6,844 nt of DNA. Source: Bacteroidota bacterium (lineage in GTDB: Bacteria; Bacteroidota; Bacteroidia; NS11-12g; UBA9320). Every line of letters starts with the position of its first letter. Position 1 is the first letter of the stretch. The notes beneath the pieces were generated by a model. The model made no database searches. It worked only from the letters and a program-made list of their open reading frames with translations, and was not told the origin of the DNA. Where the stretch lies: contig DNBZ01000200.1 of assembly GCA_003484585.1 (NCBI GenBank), positions 1 to 6,844 on the forward strand, written 5' to 3'. The position numbers were made by a program, and so were the translations under genes. This document shows, piece after piece, positions 6,573 to 6,844 of the stretch.

Positions 6573-6844
6573 TTATAAAAGTTGGATTTCTAAAGCATCA
6601 ATAGAACGTTCTAATTCCGGTTGTATTGCCTCACAAATGTCAATAAGCAACTGACGCTGATCTTCATTGAGCTCTATCATATCTAACTTACGGCATACAC
6701 CTTCTACGGCAGCCACTACATTTTCCAAACTAGTATATGTTTCGAGGAATCTTGCTTTCATAAACCTACGGTGCTGTCCTTTCCATAGTTCATCATCTTG
6801 CAAACCTGCATATCGCATAAATTTGAGAATCCAATCTTGTCCTA
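6573..6844 (-). CDS. Unrecognised helical protein, C-terminal part
   Basis: I do not recognise this protein. The frame is open from the window edge to the stop at 6573-6575, giving 90 residues (first full codon at 6840-6842). An internal ATG at 6816-6818 would give 81 residues, but the eight codons before it (GQDWILKF) look like coding sequence, so a longer gene that begins outside the window is more likely. The visible part is rich in charged residues and leucine and looks mainly alpha-helical: a basic segment KGQHRRFMKARFLETYTS is followed by two amphipathic helices that carry ENVVAAVEGVCRKL and LLIDICEAIQPELERSIDAL. There are no membrane segments in it, so it is probably cytoplasmic. It lies 9 bases upstream of the PorV/PorQ-family gene on the same strand and probably shares its transcript. 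No function is proposed. Confidence 0.7.
   Translation of the reverse strand, partial: GQDWILKFMRYAGLQDDELWKGQHRRFMKARFLETYTSLENVVAAVEGVCRKLDMIELNEDQRQLLIDICEAIQPELERSIDALEIQLL

Overview
The window looks like chromosome of a member of the Bacteroidota, most likely a flavobacterium- or cytophaga-like organism. The evidence is an AT-rich composition, a PorV/PorQ-family outer-membrane protein with its hallmark N-terminal signature, two lipoprotein-type N-termini, and TAnnTTTG promoter boxes, the form of the -7 element typical of this phylum. No mobile element, CRISPR array, rRNA or tRNA is visible.

Layout. Positions 1-435 (minus) hold the N-terminal 145 residues of the tRNA uridine-34 hydroxylase TrhO, cut by the window edge. 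Diverging from it at 516-784 (plus) is a small MORN-repeat lipoprotein gene whose frame is broken by an apparent one-base deletion at the codon before the lipobox cysteine. Next, 874-1926 (plus) encodes a lipoprotein fusion of methionine sulfoxide reductases B and A, closed by a clear UUCG-tetraloop terminator. The gap 1993-2293 contains an apparent 5' remnant of a DUF2805/TIGR03643 gene (minus) and promoter-like boxes for the following operon.

Positions 2294-5500 (plus) form a tight three-gene unit: a membrane-anchored penicillin-acylase-family Ntn hydrolase, a small four-helix membrane protein whose start overlaps the acylase stop, and an RDD-family membrane protein. This unit runs head-on into a minus-strand pair: an unrecognised helical protein (3' part only, 6573-6844) followed 9 bases later by the PorV/PorQ-family gene (5469-6563). 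The two convergent genes overlap by 32 bases, and an inverted repeat sits on the junction.

Most of the products act in the cell envelope: periplasmic repair of oxidised methionine, hydrolysis of an amide or lactone substrate outside the inner membrane, and outer-membrane or type IX secretion function. Nothing here makes a clear case for a wholly new system. The most informative observations are the two small decayed genes (a frameshifted lipoprotein and a truncated DUF2805 remnant) and the overlapping convergent 3' ends.
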